DNA of 64,000 nt from an uncultured Dehalococcoidia bacterium. GTDB lineage: Bacteria > Chloroflexota > Dehalococcoidia > Lucifugimonadales > G958296245. The stretch covers positions 248,001-312,000 of the forward strand of contig OY282458.1 in NCBI GenBank assembly GCA_958296245.1, in the 5' to 3' direction. A program made the position numbers and the translations under genes. Below the pieces are notes generated by a model, which was not told the origin of the DNA, did no database searches, and was given only the letters and a program-made list of their open reading frames with translations. Each line of letters opens with the position of its first letter. Position 1 is the stretch's first letter. Shown piece by piece: positions 62,404 to 64,000 of this stretch.

Positions 62404-63384
62404 TCACTTGGCGCCCTCCGGCAGGGAGGCGGCGTGCCACTTGCACGCCTCGTTGTGCTCGCTGACGTACTCGTAGGCGGTCGCGGCCGCCAGCGCCCCT
62501 TGCGCCGCTGCGGTGATCGTCTGCTTCAGCTCGCCCGACGCGTCCGTCACGTCGCCGGCGGCAAAGACGCCGGGCACGTTGGTTCGCATCCGCCTGTCCA
62601 CGACGACCTCGTCCCTCTCGTTCAGGGCCACGCCCAGTTGCACCGCCAGTTCGGCCCGGGGGTCGGCGCCGATCTCCAGGAAAATTCCGTGCACGTCCAG
62701 CTCAGTGGAGCCATCCCGCTCCCGGTCCAGCATGATGCTCGATAGGCCGTCGCCGCCCTGAAGGGCGACGACGTTGGTGTCGAACAGCATCTCCGCGTTA
62801 CCGGCCTCTTCGAGTGCCCGCAAGTTCGCCGGCTCCGGGCGGGTGAACCGCGAGCCACGGTATATTACGTAGACCTTCCGCGCGTACCTCGTCAGCAGCA
62901 CCGCGCCCTTGACGGCGGCGTCTCCGCCTCCCACCACGGCGACCACGTTGCCCCGGTGCAGCGGCGCGTCGCAGGTCGAGCAGAACGATACGCCCTTGCC
63001 CGTCCACTCCTCCTCGTGCTCCAGGCCGAGCTTGCGGCGTTCCCTCCCCACGGCCAGCAGTACGCTGGAGCCGGCGTACGCCTCCCCGCTGAAGGTCCTC
63101 GCGGTGTAGTGGCCGTCGACGCTCTCTAGGCCCACCACCTTGTCGTCGAGCACGGGCACCTCGTACTTGTCGGCCTGCTCTCTGAACTTCAGCATCAGGT
63201 CGAAGCCGTCGATCTCCGGGTAGCCGGGGTAGTTCTCGATAACCCCGCCTGTGGCCGTCTCGCCGCCGAAGGTCTCGCCGATCACAACCGGCCTGATCTG
63301 GTACCGCGCCGCGTACAGCGCGGCGGCGAAGGCCGCTGCCCCCTGTCCGACTATCAGTACGTCGTAGGCGTTGGCCGTGCACAT
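62404..63384 (-). CDS. trxB: Thioredoxin reductase-like flavoprotein
   Basis: A 326-residue FAD/NAD(P)H oxidoreductase of the TrxB family. The FAD motif is YDVLIVGQGAAAFAAALYAAR, the redox CxxC is in FCSTCDAPLHRG, the NADPH motif is VAVVGGGDAAVKGAVLL, and the C-terminal FAD site is PGVFAAGDVTDASGELKQT. The first Rossmann motif reads GQGAAA where GAGPAG is more common. It should reduce thioredoxin or a glutaredoxin-like protein. Confidence 0.92.
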   Translation of the reverse strand: MCTANAYDVLIVGQGAAAFAAALYAARYQIRPVVIGETFGGETATGGVIENYPGYPEIDGFDLMLKFREQADKYEVPVLDDKVVGLESVDGHYTARTFSGEAYAGSSVLLAVGRERRKLGLEHEEEWTGKGVSFCSTCDAPLHRGNVVAVVGGGDAAVKGAVLLTRYARKVYVIYRGSRFTRPEPANLRALEEAGNAEMLFDTNVVALQGGDGLSSIMLDRERDGSTELDVHGIFLEIGADPRAELAVQLGVALNERDEVVVDRRMRTNVPGVFAAGDVTDASGELKQTITAAAQGALAAATAYEYVSEHNEACKWHAASLPEGAK

Positions 63385-63459
63385 GTGGGCCCTCCTGGGT
63401 GTGGTGACTCTGCCTATTGGGATTCGCCGGCGCGGGGTGCGGTTAGCGGGGGCGCGGGG

Positions 63460-64000
63460 TCAGTGGTAGAAGCGGCCGGAGTCGACGACCACCGTCTGGC
63501 CGGTGGTCGTGTCGCTGCGGCATAGGGTGACCACCTGGTCTGCGACGTCGTCCTTGTCGGCCGGCCGTTTCAGCGCGGACGCCTCCTGCGCCTTCTTCCG
63601 GTAGGCCGTCGCCAGGTTCGCCGTCGCCCTGGTGCCCTCGATGTAGCCCGGCGCGACACAGTTGACCAGGACGTCGGGGGCGAGACCCAGCGCCATGCAG
63701 CGCGTCAGGTGGATGAGGCCGGCCTTGGACACCGCGTACGCGATGGAGGACCCCATTGGCCCCAATCCGGCGATGGAGGCGATGTTGACGATGCGGCCCG
63801 CTCCGCCGCGCCTCATCGGCCCGGCGACCGCCTTGATGCACAGCATGGGGCCGGTCAGGTTGGTGTCGAGTATCTTGTTCCACTCCTCGTAGTTGAGGGC
63901 GTCCAGATCGCTGAAGGGGATCCACTTGTTGTAGGCAGCGTCGTTGATCAGGATGTCGATGCGGCCAAATCTGTCGAGGACTGCGGCGACCATTGCCTCG
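63460..64000 (-). CDS. Short-chain dehydrogenase/reductase, partial (5' end outside window)
   Basis: The C-terminal ~180 residues of a classical SDR: ILINDAAYNKWIPF (family NNAG-like), NIASIAG (catalytic serine region), YAVSKAGLIHLTR with the intact YxxxK, and a C-terminal TGQTVVVDSGRF. The frame is open to the window edge, so the cofactor-binding N-terminus lies outside. Unlike the SDR at 24 kb it keeps the catalytic lysine. The substrate is unknown. Confidence 0.9.
   Translation of the reverse strand, partial: EAMVAAVLDRFGRIDILINDAAYNKWIPFSDLDALNYEEWNKILDTNLTGPMLCIKAVAGPMRRGGAGRIVNIASIAGLGPMGSSIAYAVSKAGLIHLTRCMALGLAPDVLVNCVAPGYIEGTRATANLATAYRKKAQEASALKRPADKDDVADQVVTLCRSDTTTGQTVVVDSGRFYH

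Overview
This window is a high-GC bacterial chromosome segment, dense with genes on both strands. It contains no rRNA, recognisable tRNA, prophage or IS transposase. The gene content fits Chloroflexota, probably the Dehalococcoidia/SAR202 side: DUF951, a B12-dependent ribonucleotide reductase, PIG-L deacetylase, F420/LLM oxidoreductase, enolase-superfamily dehydratase, UbiD/UbiA/UbiX and many paired paralogs. The lineage is an inference from gene families, because no rRNA or alignment is available here.

Layout. 1-1.7 kb: 3' end of clpX and a stand-alone 5'-3' exonuclease. 1.7-8.4 kb: three tandem membrane glycosyltransferase-like genes whose C-terminal domains are nearly the same. 8.4-12.4 kb: housekeeping genes plsY, an Lrp-type sensor domain, pyrF, DUF951, a bifunctional-nuclease gene and lipA. 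12.8-14.5 kb: PIG-L deacetylase and a VapBC toxin-antitoxin pair followed by a broken piece of the same deacetylase. 14.6-21.6 kb (minus strand): two tandem class IV aminotransferases, a tight obg-nadD-pyrE-hypothetical-histidine phosphatase operon, then dnaA. A putative replication origin lies between dnaA and obg. 21.8-24.8 kb: a three-gene dehydrogenase operon. 25.3-27.3 kb: Ku plus an ATP-dependent ligase (NHEJ). 27.7-30.7 kb: nrdR-nrdJ. 31.3-33.6 kb: 2-oxoacid dehydrogenase E1-beta and E2. 34.0-38.1 kb: a GreA fusion protein, a SnoaL-like protein, a glutamine-synthetase family enzyme and a rhamnonate-dehydratase-like enzyme. 38.7-46.0 kb: a zinc-ribbon/glycosyltransferase fusion, two tandem class III aminotransferases, a NYN nuclease and malate synthase. 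46.4-52.1 kb: a CinA/nucleotidylyltransferase fusion, then ubiD-ubiA and ubiX, separated by an inverted AIPR-type defence gene. 52.1-64 kb: two Gfo/Idh/MocA oxidoreductases, an LLM oxidoreductase, a PHP hydrolase, a glutaredoxin, a heterodimeric ABC exporter, an ABC-2 transporter, thioredoxin reductase and a partial SDR.

Most intergenic gaps above 300 bp are filled with short dispersed or tandem repeats. A recurrent element carries the ends ACTGTTCAGACTCTGTGAGG and CCCCTTGGTAACTGGGGGC. Some copies touch coding sequence: one supplies a stop codon, and a different palindromic repeat sits in frame inside a glycosyltransferase.

The most interesting signals are: (i) a putative oriC with non-canonical DnaA boxes (TTATCGAACA type) and a TAG/TAA trio tract, next to a dnaA whose DNA-reading motif and Walker A are both altered; (ii) the tandem glycosyltransferases with a homogenised C-terminal module and a G9 tract that throws one of them out of frame; (iii) GreA fused to an integrase-type SAM-like domain; (iv) an AIPR gene splitting a ubi cluster; (v) VapBC bounded by a duplicated gene fragment.
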